Shown: positions 24,660-34,205 of the stretch, piece by piece | How positions within the stretch are numbered: the first letter of the stretch is position 1 | Layout of the letters: every line of letters begins with the position of its first letter | DNA from: an uncultured Flavobacteriaceae bacterium | GTDB taxonomy: Bacteria; Bacteroidota; Bacteroidia; Flavobacteriales; Flavobacteriaceae | NCBI GenBank assembly: GCA_947500575.1 | Contig: CANMSI010000001.1 | Coordinates: forward strand, 1,262,824 to 1,326,823 | DNA length: 64,000 nucleotides | Direction: 5' to 3' | The notes under the pieces: generated by a model | Databases searched by the model: none | The model's input: the letters and a program-made list of their open reading frames with translations, nothing else | What the model was told of the DNA's origin: nothing | Position numbers and translations under genes: made by a program

Positions 24660-25556
24660 TTATCTTTCCAAATTACCCAAAGTACTCGCAGATTTTTCTC
24701 GAAACTGGGTTGGGGTGATACCTGTGTGTTTTTTAAATGCCTTATAAAACGCAGATTTGGAATTGAACCCAGCCTCTAGGCCAACAGAAACAATGGTATA
24801 ATGTTCGTACTCTCTCTTACGAAGATTCTTTTTAACATCCGTAACTCGATATTCGTTGATATAGTCAATAAAACTTCTTTTTATGGTGGCATTGAGCATG
24901 CTAGATAAATAGCAAGCAGAGATGTCTAACATTTCTGCCATTGAACTTAAACTAAGATTGGGGTTCCGGTATGCTTTTTCTATTTGCACGAGGTACTCTA
25001 GTTTCTTAAAGTAGGAATCGGCACGGGTAAATTGTTTTTTTGTTGGGTTGCCAAGTTCTTTTATTCTCTGGGCACATAGGGCCGCCACAATAGTTAGCAA
25101 ATGCAAGTGTCTTTCGCTAAAAAAGTGCTTCCTAGGATGTTCAGAATCGATGACTCCAAAGAGCTTATCATTTACAATAATTGGAACACATATTTCAGAT
25201 AATCTGTTTTCGTCATCCACAATATAACGAGGATCTTTTGAGGTATCTTTTACCAAGACCGACTCCCTATTGTTGGCCACGTTTCCCACGATACCCTGAC
25301 CAAGTGGAATGGCAATTTGATTGTAGATAACAGTGTCAGAAGGGTTTTTTTGCCCATAGGCCGCCCGCTGCATTAAGAGTTTTTCTTTTTGATTAAACTC
25401 GTAAATAACGCAATCTACAAAACCCAACTGGTGTACCACATTTTTGGTGATGGCCCATAACACTTCTTCTACGGACTCTTTCATATAAAGCGAAGTTGAA
25501 AAAAAACTTATGGCCCGTAATTCATCTAGTCTATAAAAGTTATTGCTGTTTTTCAT
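24660..25556 (-). CDS. GAF domain plus AraC-type transcriptional regulator
   Basis: Residues about 15-165 form a GAF domain (IPLGQGIVGNVANNRESVLVKDTSKDPRYI and SEICVPIIVNDKLFGVIDSEH are typical), which binds a small ligand or senses redox or light. Residues about 195-290 form an AraC DNA-binding domain with two helix-turn-helix units (SLSSMAEMLDISACYLSSML; IVSVGLEAGFNSKSAFYKAFKKHTGITPTQFR). There is no membrane segment. Translation may start at 25565 or at the ATG used here. It lies 84 nt downstream of the hybrid sensor gene and upstream of the kelch cluster on the same strand, so it is the obvious candidate regulator of that cluster. Confidence 0.85.
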   Translation of the reverse strand: MKNSNNFYRLDELRAISFFSTSLYMKESVEEVLWAITKNVVHQLGFVDCVIYEFNQKEKLLMQRAAYGQKNPSDTVIYNQIAIPLGQGIVGNVANNRESVLVKDTSKDPRYIVDDENRLSEICVPIIVNDKLFGVIDSEHPRKHFFSERHLHLLTIVAALCAQRIKELGNPTKKQFTRADSYFKKLEYLVQIEKAYRNPNLSLSSMAEMLDISACYLSSMLNATIKRSFIDYINEYRVTDVKKNLRKREYEHYTIVSVGLEAGFNSKSAFYKAFKKHTGITPTQFREKSASTLGNLER

Positions 25557-25649
25557 AGCAATCAATTTTTCTTAAATATATGTGCATACATTTATAGATA
25601 GATGCTGATATGTATCAAAGTACTTACCGTATGTAACCTAACTTTTACA

Positions 25650-28600
25650 TTATTTCTTATCCATGTTTTTGAGGTATTCCGAAGGCGTTGACCCAAAGGT
25701 CTCCTTAAAACATTTCATAAAATAAGTAGGGGTATTGAAGCCAATTGTATAGGCTATCTCGTTGATGCTAAGTTTGGAAGTCTTTAGCAGATTTAAGGCT
25801 TGGTTTAAACGCTGCGAGCGTATGAAGGCAGAAGCAGAAAGTCCCGTATACAACTTTAGTTTACGATGCAATTGCATACGACTCATTTTGGCTTTTTTGA
25901 TAAATACCGCAGCATTGAATTCTGGGTCCGACAAGTTTTCATCTAGTATTTGCTGGATTCTATTTAAGAACAGCACATCACTTGGCGTTACCGCAATATC
26001 TTTTGGTTTTAAAATAAGTTCTTGACGATAGCGATCACGCAACGCACGGCGCACAGCAATTAGATTGGCAATACGTTTTTCCAGGATGTTTATCTTAAAA
26101 GGTTTCTTTACAAAATCATCAGCTCCTGAAGTTAGACCTTTAAGTTCATCTTCTTCGCCGATACTTGCAGTTAAGAGAATCACAGGGATATGACTGGTTC
26201 GTTCATCTGTTTTAAGAGCATTACAAAGTTGTATCCCGTTTTGAACAGGCATACGTATATCCGAAAGCACAATATCAGGAATTTGAGAGAGGGCTATTTC
26301 CATCCCAATTTTACCATTTTCCGCCTCTAGTATCCTATATTTTGATTGTAAGGCCAATTTAATAAAGGTGCGTACCTCCTTATGATCTTCCACAATAAGC
26401 ACTATGGGAAATGCTTCTTTTGTTTCTTCGGAAAGCTCATAATCAACATCTAAAACATTGGATATTGGCTCTTCTGGTTTCAAATTTTTTTGAATTTCTA
26501 TGATGGCATCCTTCTCAAAAGCCGTCTTTAATATGGGCAGTTCCACCCTAAAATGTAACACATCATTTTCTTCTAAAGAAGCCTGAATAGTACCCCCATA
26601 TACGTTTACAAGCTCTTTCACCAAAGAAAGTCCAACACCCATGCCTTCGGAATAACTATCATATTGATAGAAACGTGTAAATAATTTATCCAATTCTAAC
26701 TTTGAAGCATTCAACGCAATATTCTTTACATGGATTTGAGCCATATGCTCTTTCCGTTTTACTAGAAAGCTACAGCTTCCTTCTTCCGGAGAATATTTTA
26801 GTGCATTGGATAGAAGATTGGTGGTGATCTTTTCTACGATATCTTCATCATACCACACTTCCCCTAGGGCATCTATTTCAACTACAAAATCGATGTTTTT
26901 TAAATATGCCTGATACTCAAAGGATTGCGAAATGGTGTGTAAAAAGAGAGAGAGGTTTCCTTTGGAAAGTTGGAAGTTTATTTTTCCATCTTCTAAGCGG
27001 GAAAGCTCTAATAATTGATCTACCAAAGTGGTCAAACGCGCAGTGTTCCGTTTTACAATAGAAAAATTTGCATGGTCAAAATCAGAAAGGTTTCCTTGTG
27101 TAAGTTTTTGATCAATGGGCCCTGAGATCAGGGTTAAAGGTGTTTTAAATTCATGTGCAATATTGGTATAGAGATTCGATTTAAAATTATTTAATTTCTG
27201 TAACCGCTCGGCTTCTTCTTCTTTTAATTGCAAATTAAACTTCATTCTCCATCGCCATTTTTGATACCTGTAAATGCCCCAAAGCGCAGCTAAAAAGAGT
27301 ACTATATAAAAAGCTTTAGCGAACCTACTAAGAAACCAGGGAGGGGCAATGTATATATTAAGACTTCCAATGTTTTTATTATTGGGTATGCCATCATAAA
27401 GAGTTTTTACCTTGAGTGTATGCTTTCCATATGGGATATTTGTAAAATAAGCCGTTTGAAGATCGGTTACTTTCCAGAGTTTATCGTCCAACGTATAACT
27501 AAATTCTATTTTTTCTGGGGCAATGAAATCCATACCCGAAAAACTGACCGAAAAATCATTTTGAGCTGCCTCTAGTTCGATGTCTTTCAAATAGGGTACC
27601 TGATACGCTGTAAAAGTATTATTCTGACTAGTACTATTCACTTGAAAAGCTGTTATTACAGGAAAAGTATTATTCTCTTCACTAAAAGGTTTTGATAAAT
27701 CGATCTGTTGTACCCCAGAATCTGTACCCAAAAACATCGTTTTACTATTTTCATCGAAATAAGCAGAACCGTGCAAAAATGCGTTGGATATTAAGCCATC
27801 ATAAACAGTAAAATGACGAATTGTTTTTTTAATTACATTGAATACATAAATGCCATTGCTTATCGTCGTTATCCAAAGGTTTTGATCGTCATCTTTTACT
27901 AGACTCATCACCTTTTTATCAAACAACTGGTTTTCATATTGCAATCTGCTAAAATCATCGGATTCCTCTAAATATTTCACTACGCCGATATCTGTACCGA
28001 ACCACAATTGCCCTTGATCGTCTTCTTCTACTGTTATAATAATATTGGAGGTAGGTGAGTTGTTTTCATCTCGTATATTTCTATAATTGACGAGTGGGGG
28101 AAGCGCTGTCTTCATCATACTATTGGACAAATCATTAATCTTATAGATCCCATTCCCAGAGGTAACAACCCACAATCTGTCTTTTTTATCCAGATAGATA
28201 TTGACAATCTGTATTTTGCCTTCTTTTTCTAAAGGAATGTGTTTAAACTCTTGCGTTTTTCCATTATACACAGAAAGCCCCTCCTTAGTGCCCATCCACA
28301 ATCTACCTCTGCTATCTGTAGTAATGCCAAATATCCCTGTATTTGCATCAGTTGGCCCTGGCAATACAAGGGTATCCAGAGGCTGGTCTTTCCATATTCG
28401 AAGTATTTCGGAACTGTAGGTACTTGCCAGAACAGTATCCCCAACAATACGTATGGATTGTATTGATTTGTTCTTAATAATTGAAGTGAGATTTCCTTCA
28501 GAGGCCATTAAAAGTCCATCAATCCCACCGAGGAATAAGGTTTCATCATGCTTTAAAATTGATCTTGCATGAACCTCTATGGGTTCGGAAAGAAAGCTTG

Positions 28601-29594
28601 GGTTGTACTTCTTTTCTTTGAAAAGTCCTTTATCTGTGCCAACCCATAGCGAGCCTTGACGGTCTAAAAAAATGGATTCAATATTTTTATTTTGGGTTTC
28701 TAGGTCCATCGGAATCTCCCGAAGTTGAAATAATGCACTATTAAATCCATATAGCTTATTAGAAGAGGCCATGACATACGTTCCTTTCCCATCAGAAGCA
28801 ATATGGTGCAATGTTTCTTCCAGAGCTATTTGACCTATCTCTTGTGTTTTATTATAAAGTAGAAGGCGGTCACTAAGTCCTACTAGCGTGCCTACTTTTG
28901 GTATATGGTGTAAAAAAGAGATATTGGAATCATAGTTTTTAAAAATTTTAAAGTCTTGCTTATCCCTATCATATATAAAAAGCGTATTCCGATTAGATAT
29001 CCAAATTTTATTTTTTAATCCTGTTACAGCAAACTCTCCGCCCCAAATTTCCAGTCGTTTGGATTCTTTGGTGCGAATATCATAAATATGAAAACCCTCT
29101 TCCGAGGAACTTAAAACTTGGTGTTCGGATAGGGATGCCACTTTATACACCTGTTTCCCTTGAGAAGTCCCCAGAGAATCTGCTTCAAAATTTATAAAAG
29201 TCATGTCGTTGGCAGAAAATTTAGAGAGACCCCCTCCGTCCGTAGCTAGCCAATAATCCTGGTTGCTATCTATGGCAATATCTCTAATCCAATTCGCTGC
29301 AGGGGATTGTAATTCTTCTGGGGAATTTCTGATGATCTCAAATTTATAGCCGTCAAAGCGATGAAGACCATCTTGGGTACCCACCCAGATAAATCCCAAA
29401 GAATCTTGTGTTATGGCGGAAACCCATTCGTTAAAAAGACCATTTTCTATTTTTGAGAAGGCTATTTTACGATTTTCTTGCCCTTGCAGGGTATACAAGG
29501 TGCAGCAAATACAACACATATATACGGTTACGGATCGAAGATATTTCAAACCATAAATAAACACATTAGAAAGCACTGATATCTTGCAATTCAT
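25650..29594 (-). CDS. hybrid two-component system protein (HTCS) with AraC output
   Basis: This 1314-residue protein combines a whole signalling path. Residues about 45-690 are two-component propeller blades (repeats such as LWVGTDKGLF and LWFGTDIGVVKYLEES). A Y_Y_Y domain (about 690-755) leads to a membrane helix near 765-785. The histidine kinase has its phosphoacceptor His in NIAHEFKTPLTL (about 811) and an ATPase domain to about 1030. A receiver with phospho-Asp in IVLSDIRMP (about 1110) and an AraC domain (about 1215-1311, NEIAYTIGFNTPTYFMKCFKE) follow. HTCS proteins usually control polysaccharide loci, but no SusC/SusD pair is here. Its upstream neighbours are a DUF819 protein and an M20 peptidase. 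Confidence 0.93.
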   Translation of the reverse strand: MNCKISVLSNVFIYGLKYLRSVTVYMCCICCTLYTLQGQENRKIAFSKIENGLFNEWVSAITQDSLGFIWVGTQDGLHRFDGYKFEIIRNSPEELQSPAANWIRDIAIDSNQDYWLATDGGGLSKFSANDMTFINFEADSLGTSQGKQVYKVASLSEHQVLSSSEEGFHIYDIRTKESKRLEIWGGEFAVTGLKNKIWISNRNTLFIYDRDKQDFKIFKNYDSNISFLHHIPKVGTLVGLSDRLLLYNKTQEIGQIALEETLHHIASDGKGTYVMASSNKLYGFNSALFQLREIPMDLETQNKNIESIFLDRQGSLWVGTDKGLFKEKKYNPSFLSEPIEVHARSILKHDETLFLGGIDGLLMASEGNLTSIIKNKSIQSIRIVGDTVLASTYSSEILRIWKDQPLDTLVLPGPTDANTGIFGITTDSRGRLWMGTKEGLSVYNGKTQEFKHIPLEKEGKIQIVNIYLDKKDRLWVVTSGNGIYKINDLSNSMMKTALPPLVNYRNIRDENNSPTSNIIITVEEDDQGQLWFGTDIGVVKYLEESDDFSRLQYENQLFDKKVMSLVKDDDQNLWITTISNGIYVFNVIKKTIRHFTVYDGLISNAFLHGSAYFDENSKTMFLGTDSGVQQIDLSKPFSEENNTFPVITAFQVNSTSQNNTFTAYQVPYLKDIELEAAQNDFSVSFSGMDFIAPEKIEFSYTLDDKLWKVTDLQTAYFTNIPYGKHTLKVKTLYDGIPNNKNIGSLNIYIAPPWFLSRFAKAFYIVLFLAALWGIYRYQKWRWRMKFNLQLKEEEAERLQKLNNFKSNLYTNIAHEFKTPLTLISGPIDQKLTQGNLSDFDHANFSIVKRNTARLTTLVDQLLELSRLEDGKINFQLSKGNLSLFLHTISQSFEYQAYLKNIDFVVEIDALGEVWYDEDIVEKITTNLLSNALKYSPEEGSCSFLVKRKEHMAQIHVKNIALNASKLELDKLFTRFYQYDSYSEGMGVGLSLVKELVNVYGGTIQASLEENDVLHFRVELPILKTAFEKDAIIEIQKNLKPEEPISNVLDVDYELSEETKEAFPIVLIVEDHKEVRTFIKLALQSKYRILEAENGKIGMEIALSQIPDIVLSDIRMPVQNGIQLCNALKTDERTSHIPVILLTASIGEEDELKGLTSGADDFVKKPFKINILEKRIANLIAVRRALRDRYRQELILKPKDIAVTPSDVLFLNRIQQILDENLSDPEFNAAVFIKKAKMSRMQLHRKLKLYTGLSASAFIRSQRLNQALNLLKTSKLSINEIAYTIGFNTPTYFMKCFKETFGSTPSEYLKNMDKK

Positions 29595-29678
29595 AAGGGT
29601 CTTTTAGTCTTTGAGAATGAAGAATATCCTCTGAAACTACTGTTCAATATACATATGAATTTTGTAATTGATGTTTTA

Positions 29679-29692
29679 CAATGTGCACATTG
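29679..29692. promoter_or_regulatory. 14-bp perfect palindrome upstream of the HTCS gene
   Basis: CAATGTGCACATTG is a perfect palindrome 85 nt upstream of the HTCS start, in the 185-nt gap behind the DUF819 gene. An overlapping TTGTAA/TTACAA pair sits just left of it. A dimeric regulator site is likely; a chance palindrome is possible. Confidence 0.4.
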
Positions 29693-29779
29693 CACTAAAA
29701 CTTGTGTAGAATAATACCATTTTAAAGTAATTCGTAAGGATTCTTATCCTCTTGTCTTTAAGCTAATTGTAGCTATAAT

Positions 29780-30931
29780 TTAGAACAACTGAAATAAAAA
29801 AATAGTCAACATGCCCCATCCGGTTCCAGTGACCATACTCAAAATGGCCAGGACGATAGCATGTGGCATTAGCTCTCTTTTGTAGGCCGAAGTTACCGCG
29901 GGGGCAGTGGAAATCCCACCAAGGTTTGCCATACTTCCAATAGCAACCCAAGCAATATTGGTTTTAAGAAGGCGGGCAGTAAGTAGCATAGCCAAAAAAT
30001 GAAGTATCAACCAGAGCACCACCAAAAAGACCAGTACTGCCGGTAGGGAAAGATTGGTGAAATTTAGTTTCAGTCCTAATATGGCCATAATCAGTACAAT
30101 ACAAAACCCCGCCATCTTTAATACTAGTTGATGATTCCATACAGGCATAATATTTCCCAATACCAATCCAATTATTGACAAAACAACTACGCTTCCCAAG
30201 AAGGACATCGAAACCAATGATGTAAATGCTATTATCAGCAAAATAGTGCCAACCGTTAAAGTGTTTACCATCCATGGAGGATTGCTCCCCGAATATTGAG
30301 GGGTCTCAACGATGGGAAAATTAGAATCAATGCCCCATGATTCGTTTAGACGGTTGCTTCTTTTGATGAATTGGAACATAAGTATTGTCCAGATATTGAC
30401 TAAAATATTATCGAGTACCAAAATGGAAAGAAATAGTGCTTCAGGTGTTTCCGCCAATTCCTTTAAAACCAATTGACTGGTGCTACCTCCGATCCAACCA
30501 CCTACAATAGGTACAAGTCCTTTCCAATATCCCTCAGTGATAAAAAGAATGGTATTCGATTCATTGAAAAACCCAAAAAGAATGACCAATAACACGGGTA
30601 AAGTTGCAATGACAATAGAACCCACTCCAAAAACAATTATCGGTTTTACCCCAACAATTTTTAGCTGTTTAATGGACAAAGCGCTCATCACCGTAAGAAT
30701 GGTTAAAGGTATAATCCATGTCTTGCTAAGATCGTGGAGTACTACTTTTGATAGGTCAATACCTGAAATATGCGTAAATGTGGCGGGTAGAACATACGCA
30801 AAGAGAATTGCAGGAAACCAATCAAGCACCAATTTTATCCATCTATTATTTATTTTGCCAATCCACTGGACAAATACAACAGTGAATAGTACTATTGCGG
30901 TAGCAGTCCAGAATAAATGGGTGTTAGTCAT
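29780..30931 (-). CDS. DUF819 family integral membrane protein
   Basis: A 383-residue protein with about ten membrane segments. The start MTNTHLFWTATAIVLFTVVF, the pattern FPAILFAYVLPATFTHISGI and the late Gly-rich segment AIGSMANLGGISTAPAVTSAYKRELMPHAIVLAILS are typical of DUF819, a family related to secondary transporters. Substrates are not established. It overlaps the end of the M20 peptidase gene by 8 nt, which suggests that it imports or exports a product of that peptidase. Confidence 0.82.
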   Translation of the reverse strand: MTNTHLFWTATAIVLFTVVFVQWIGKINNRWIKLVLDWFPAILFAYVLPATFTHISGIDLSKVVLHDLSKTWIIPLTILTVMSALSIKQLKIVGVKPIIVFGVGSIVIATLPVLLVILFGFFNESNTILFITEGYWKGLVPIVGGWIGGSTSQLVLKELAETPEALFLSILVLDNILVNIWTILMFQFIKRSNRLNESWGIDSNFPIVETPQYSGSNPPWMVNTLTVGTILLIIAFTSLVSMSFLGSVVVLSIIGLVLGNIMPVWNHQLVLKMAGFCIVLIMAILGLKLNFTNLSLPAVLVFLVVLWLILHFLAMLLTARLLKTNIAWVAIGSMANLGGISTAPAVTSAYKRELMPHAIVLAILSMVTGTGWGMLTIFLFQLF

Positions 30932-32444
30932 ATTTCTGCGTTAGGATGCCCAAGCACATTTTTAATCCTTCATGGAAATTCCCCAAACGCAGATTCTCAT
31001 TGGGTGCATGGATGTTGTTATCTGGATTAGGGATACGAACCGAAATGGCAGGAATGTTTAGTTCTTTAATAAAAGGAGCAATAGGCTGTGAACCTCCCGT
31101 GGATTGCATACGGATAAAATTACCTTCACCAAAAACGTGCTCCATAGCCGAGCCGAGCCAATTCCCAAGCTTGGAATCCAGTGGAGTTCTAAATGGTAGG
31201 GAACCAATTCGAGATTCGATTTTAATTAATTTTGGATACTTTCTACGCTCTGCCGCCGAAGGCTCCCCCTCTAGCACATAAAATCCTTTTGATTTGATAA
31301 AATTGGTTACTAACTGAATCTGTCGCTCCGCAGGTGTCTCGGGAACTAATCGCATATCTATTTCGGCCAAAGCTTTCGACGGAATTATGGTACGCACTTC
31401 ATCCGCTACCCATGCAGCTTGTAAACCCCTTACGTTCAACGAAGGATATTGAAGCGCTTCCTGATAGGTTGCTCCAATAGTTTCGTTTTCTGCTATTCCC
31501 AAAGTAGTTAATAGTTCTTCTCTATTTTCAGGGACAGCATTGATTAGCGTTTTTTGGTTATCTGTGAGCTCTATACCATCATAATAACCGGGAATTAATA
31601 CACGACCCTCTTCGTCTTTCATAGCTCCCAATAACCTTGACAAGCTAAAAACGGGATTTGGAACATAGTTCCCATATTGGCCAGAATGCAGCGCTTTATT
31701 GGCTCCATAGACAGTTAGTCCTATGGTCGCTATACCCCGTGCCCCAAAGGTAAGAGTGGGAAGATTGGTTGGTGGTCGGGTACCGTCCATAATTAACATT
31801 GCATCAGAACTTAATTTACTCCTATTGTTCCTAACGAGTGCAGCTAGAGTGGGTGAACCTAACTCTTCTTGAAAATCCATGATGACTTTGATGTTAAATT
31901 TCGGATTACGCTTTTTATTATTCAAAATTCGAAGTGCTTGTAAAAAGGCAATAGCAGGACCCTTGGAATCAGATGCTGATCTAGCAAAAACCTTCCAATC
32001 TGGGTTAAAGTCTTCAGTTAGCTTCTCCCATGGTATACTACTACATTCATCTCCAACACATTCTTTTAATACGGGATCAAACGGGTTTTTCTGTTCCCAC
32101 TTTAAGGCATCTACAGGCTGTCCATCCATCTGAAGATAAAACAGCACCGTTGGAGCCTTTTTGTGATATACTTTTTCGGCAAATAAATGTTTTACCTCAT
32201 CAGAAGTCAAAAGTTTCGTCTTAAAATCTAAAGCTTTAAAGGCATTTTCACACCAAGAAAGATTTAGGTCAATATTGTCAGGATTGGATCCAATGTTGGG
32301 TAGTTGCAAAAACTCTTTTAAAGTAAACATGCCTTCCACGAAGTATTCATCTGCCAACTGATGAATATGTTCCCTTTTCAAACTTTGTCCAAAGCTCATG
32401 GAGAACATTAGAGAGGTAAGGAATACTATTGCATTTTTCATCAA
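30924..32444 (-). CDS. secreted M20 family peptidase (dipeptidase-like)
   Basis: A signal peptide (IVFLTSLMFSMSFGQ) leads into an M20 di-zinc peptidase of 506 residues. Visible site residues are D107, D159 in ARSASDSKGPAIAF, E193-E194 in MDFQEELGSP, D220 in MLIMDG and the late His in NIHAPNENLRL. The first zinc ligand is odd: canonical enzymes read YGHxDVQPV, whereas this one reads YLQMDGQPV, placing Gln105 where His is expected. It may be a subfamily trait or may change metal content. The lid domain (about 230-370) is present. It is translationally linked to DUF819. Confidence 0.85.
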   Translation of the reverse strand: MMKNAIVFLTSLMFSMSFGQSLKREHIHQLADEYFVEGMFTLKEFLQLPNIGSNPDNIDLNLSWCENAFKALDFKTKLLTSDEVKHLFAEKVYHKKAPTVLFYLQMDGQPVDALKWEQKNPFDPVLKECVGDECSSIPWEKLTEDFNPDWKVFARSASDSKGPAIAFLQALRILNNKKRNPKFNIKVIMDFQEELGSPTLAALVRNNRSKLSSDAMLIMDGTRPPTNLPTLTFGARGIATIGLTVYGANKALHSGQYGNYVPNPVFSLSRLLGAMKDEEGRVLIPGYYDGIELTDNQKTLINAVPENREELLTTLGIAENETIGATYQEALQYPSLNVRGLQAAWVADEVRTIIPSKALAEIDMRLVPETPAERQIQLVTNFIKSKGFYVLEGEPSAAERRKYPKLIKIESRIGSLPFRTPLDSKLGNWLGSAMEHVFGEGNFIRMQSTGGSQPIAPFIKELNIPAISVRIPNPDNNIHAPNENLRLGNFHEGLKMCLGILTQKYD

Positions 32445-32505
32445 CGAAATTTAGTAAATCTTTGAACATGTAAACAGTATGATAGTTCACGGAAGTAAGA
32501 TAAAA

Positions 32506-32537
32506 CAAAAAAGCCAGTCTTTCGACTGGCTTTTTTT
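32506..32537 (-). terminator. terminator downstream of tRNA-Asn
   Basis: AGCCAGTC (32512-32519), loop TTTC, GACTGGCT (32524-32531), with A-runs on the left and T-runs on the right, so it can act in both directions. It begins 2 nt past the 3' end of tRNA-Asn. Confidence 0.85.
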
Positions 32538-32538
32538 G

Positions 32539-32612
32539 CTCCTCCTCTTGGGCTCGAACCAAGGACCCTCTGATTAACAGTCAGATGCTCTAACCAACTG
32601 AGCTAAGGAGGA
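32539..32612 (-). tRNA. tRNA-Asn (anticodon GTT)
   Basis: The minus strand gives a standard 74-nt cloverleaf. The acceptor is TCCTCCT/AGGAGGA with G73, the D arm contains AGCTCAGTTGGTTAGAGC, the anticodon arm is TCTGA-CTGTTAA-TCAGA, and the T arm is CTTGG-TTCGAGC-CCAAG. CCA is not encoded. Confidence 0.96.
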
Positions 32613-32701
32613 ATTTTCGCTTTTACAACATAGCTACATTGCTAAGGCGGGTGCAAATATAATCGTTTTTTCAACTTTCCCAAACAAAAAACAGGAGTTT
32701 T

Positions 32702-34045
32702 CTAGTTCGTAATTGCCTTATAAATATCATTCCCATTGGCAAACAAGATTAAAGCCAATAATAAGAAGAAACCAACCACCTGCGCATACTCCAAAAATTT
32801 ATCGCTTGGCTTTCTTCCAGAGATCATTTCATACAGCAAAAACATTACATGCCCTCCATCTAAGGCAGGGATGGGTAATAAGTTTAATACCGCCAACATA
32901 ATCGATAAAAAGGCAGTGATACTCCAAAAAGACTCCCAACTCCAAGTATTCGGAAAAATATCGAAAATGGCTTTAAAACCACCCACTCCTTTATACGCCC
33001 CTGTACTTGGGGTAAATATTTTCTTTAGCTGTTGCCCATAACCAGCAACCTGATCTACAAATTTGGTAGCTCCTACGCCAAAGCTTTCAAAAAAACCATA
33101 TTCTTTTCTAGATATTTTATAGTAGCCGAGCTCTTCAAAAGTTAAAGGACTTTCTGCATGATAGATGCCTAATTTACCATCCTCATCTACCTTCAAATCC
33201 ATCTCAAGCGTCTCTTTATCTCTAAGCACTGTAGCCTTGATTGTTTGGTTTGTGAATGGTGTCATTCTCTCAGACAATTGGTCAAAGAATTTTAATTCCT
33301 TTCCATTAATTGCTGTAATAATATCTTTGGGTTCCAAACCAGCAGCTACATTCAGAGAACTATCTGAAACGGCCCCAACCATAAAAGGAATTCTAAAATC
33401 GATTAGTCCCTTACTTTTCCCCGTACTTAGTTTCCCAAGGAAATCTTGTGGAAGTTCAATCGTTTTTTGAGTGCCATCTCTAGAAATGGTAATCTCATCT
33501 GCTACAATTAAGTTCTTACGTAAGTCCGAAAAATTGGCATAGGTTTCTCCATTGATAGCCACAATATTATCGCCTGTTTCTAAGCCAATCTCATTTAGAA
33601 CTGGGTTTTCTATTAAATATCCATCTTTGATACTATTGGTTGCAATATCTGTATCGCCATAGTAGGCAGAAGCAAAAACATAGATAAGGTAGGCAATCAT
33701 AAAATTTACGGTAACCCCGCCCAACATAATAATAAGGCGTTGCCATGCCGGCTTGCTTCGAAATTCCCATGGTTTAGGCTCTTCTTTCATGGCTTCGGTG
33801 TCCATGCTTTCATCAATCATCCCGGCAATTTTTACATAACCACCTAAAGGCAACCAACCAATACCGTATTCCGTACCCCCAATTTTCTTTTTGAAAAGGG
33901 AATACTTAATATCAAAAAAGAGGTAAAACTTCTCTACTCTGGTTTTAAACCATTTGGCGGGTAAAAAATGCCCCATTTCGTGCAAGACGATTAAAAAAGA
34001 AAGGCTTAAAAAGAATTGTAAAATCTTAACTATAATTGGGCTCAT
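32702..34045 (-). CDS. rseP: RIP metalloprotease RseP
   Basis: Site-2 intramembrane protease of 447 residues that cleaves membrane-bound anti-sigma factors and signal peptides. The zinc motif HEMGH is at residues 22-26 inside the first membrane helix (FLIVLHEMGHFLPAKWF), and the second site LLPIPALDGGHVMFLLYE is near the end. Two PDZ domains lie between them (LETGDNIVAINGE and GLEPKDIITAING). A -7-like TACTTTTG lies upstream on the minus strand (34072-34079). In the window it is a plausible protease for the single-span anti-sigma factor at 41191. Confidence 0.95.
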   Translation of the reverse strand: MSPIIVKILQFFLSLSFLIVLHEMGHFLPAKWFKTRVEKFYLFFDIKYSLFKKKIGGTEYGIGWLPLGGYVKIAGMIDESMDTEAMKEEPKPWEFRSKPAWQRLIIMLGGVTVNFMIAYLIYVFASAYYGDTDIATNSIKDGYLIENPVLNEIGLETGDNIVAINGETYANFSDLRKNLIVADEITISRDGTQKTIELPQDFLGKLSTGKSKGLIDFRIPFMVGAVSDSSLNVAAGLEPKDIITAINGKELKFFDQLSERMTPFTNQTIKATVLRDKETLEMDLKVDEDGKLGIYHAESPLTFEELGYYKISRKEYGFFESFGVGATKFVDQVAGYGQQLKKIFTPSTGAYKGVGGFKAIFDIFPNTWSWESFWSITAFLSIMLAVLNLLPIPALDGGHVMFLLYEMISGRKPSDKFLEYAQVVGFFLLLALILFANGNDIYKAITN

Positions 34046-34164
34046 CTATGGATTCTCTATATTGAAACGCACAAAAGTACGCTTTTACAAGGTCTTATGA
34101 AAAGGAAACAGAAGACCACTGCCGATTTTATGAAAGTTTTAGCAACGAAGCTGCTTGGAAAGTT

Positions 34165-34194
34165 TTGACTGCTCTTTGGGGAGCCGTACCTTTG
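34165..34194 (+). promoter_or_regulatory. promoter of the SCO gene
   Basis: TTG (34165-34167), a 19-nt spacer and TACCTTTG (34187-34194) match the Bacteroidetes consensus exactly. It lies 12 nt before the ATG at 34206 and so rules out the longer ORF start at 34155. Confidence 0.75.
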
Positions 34195-34205
34195 CAAAAA
34201 AACAA

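Noticed and set aside
13844..32444. The GH16 enzyme and the HTCS as parts of one polysaccharide utilisation locus
   Set aside because: They are more than 10 kb apart, on different strands, with no SusC, SusD or further glycosidases between them.
32347..32562. 71-codon open frame on the minus strand
   Set aside because: It runs across the tRNA-Asn terminator and the end of the tRNA and through the start of the M20 peptidase gene; the protein has no recognisable features.
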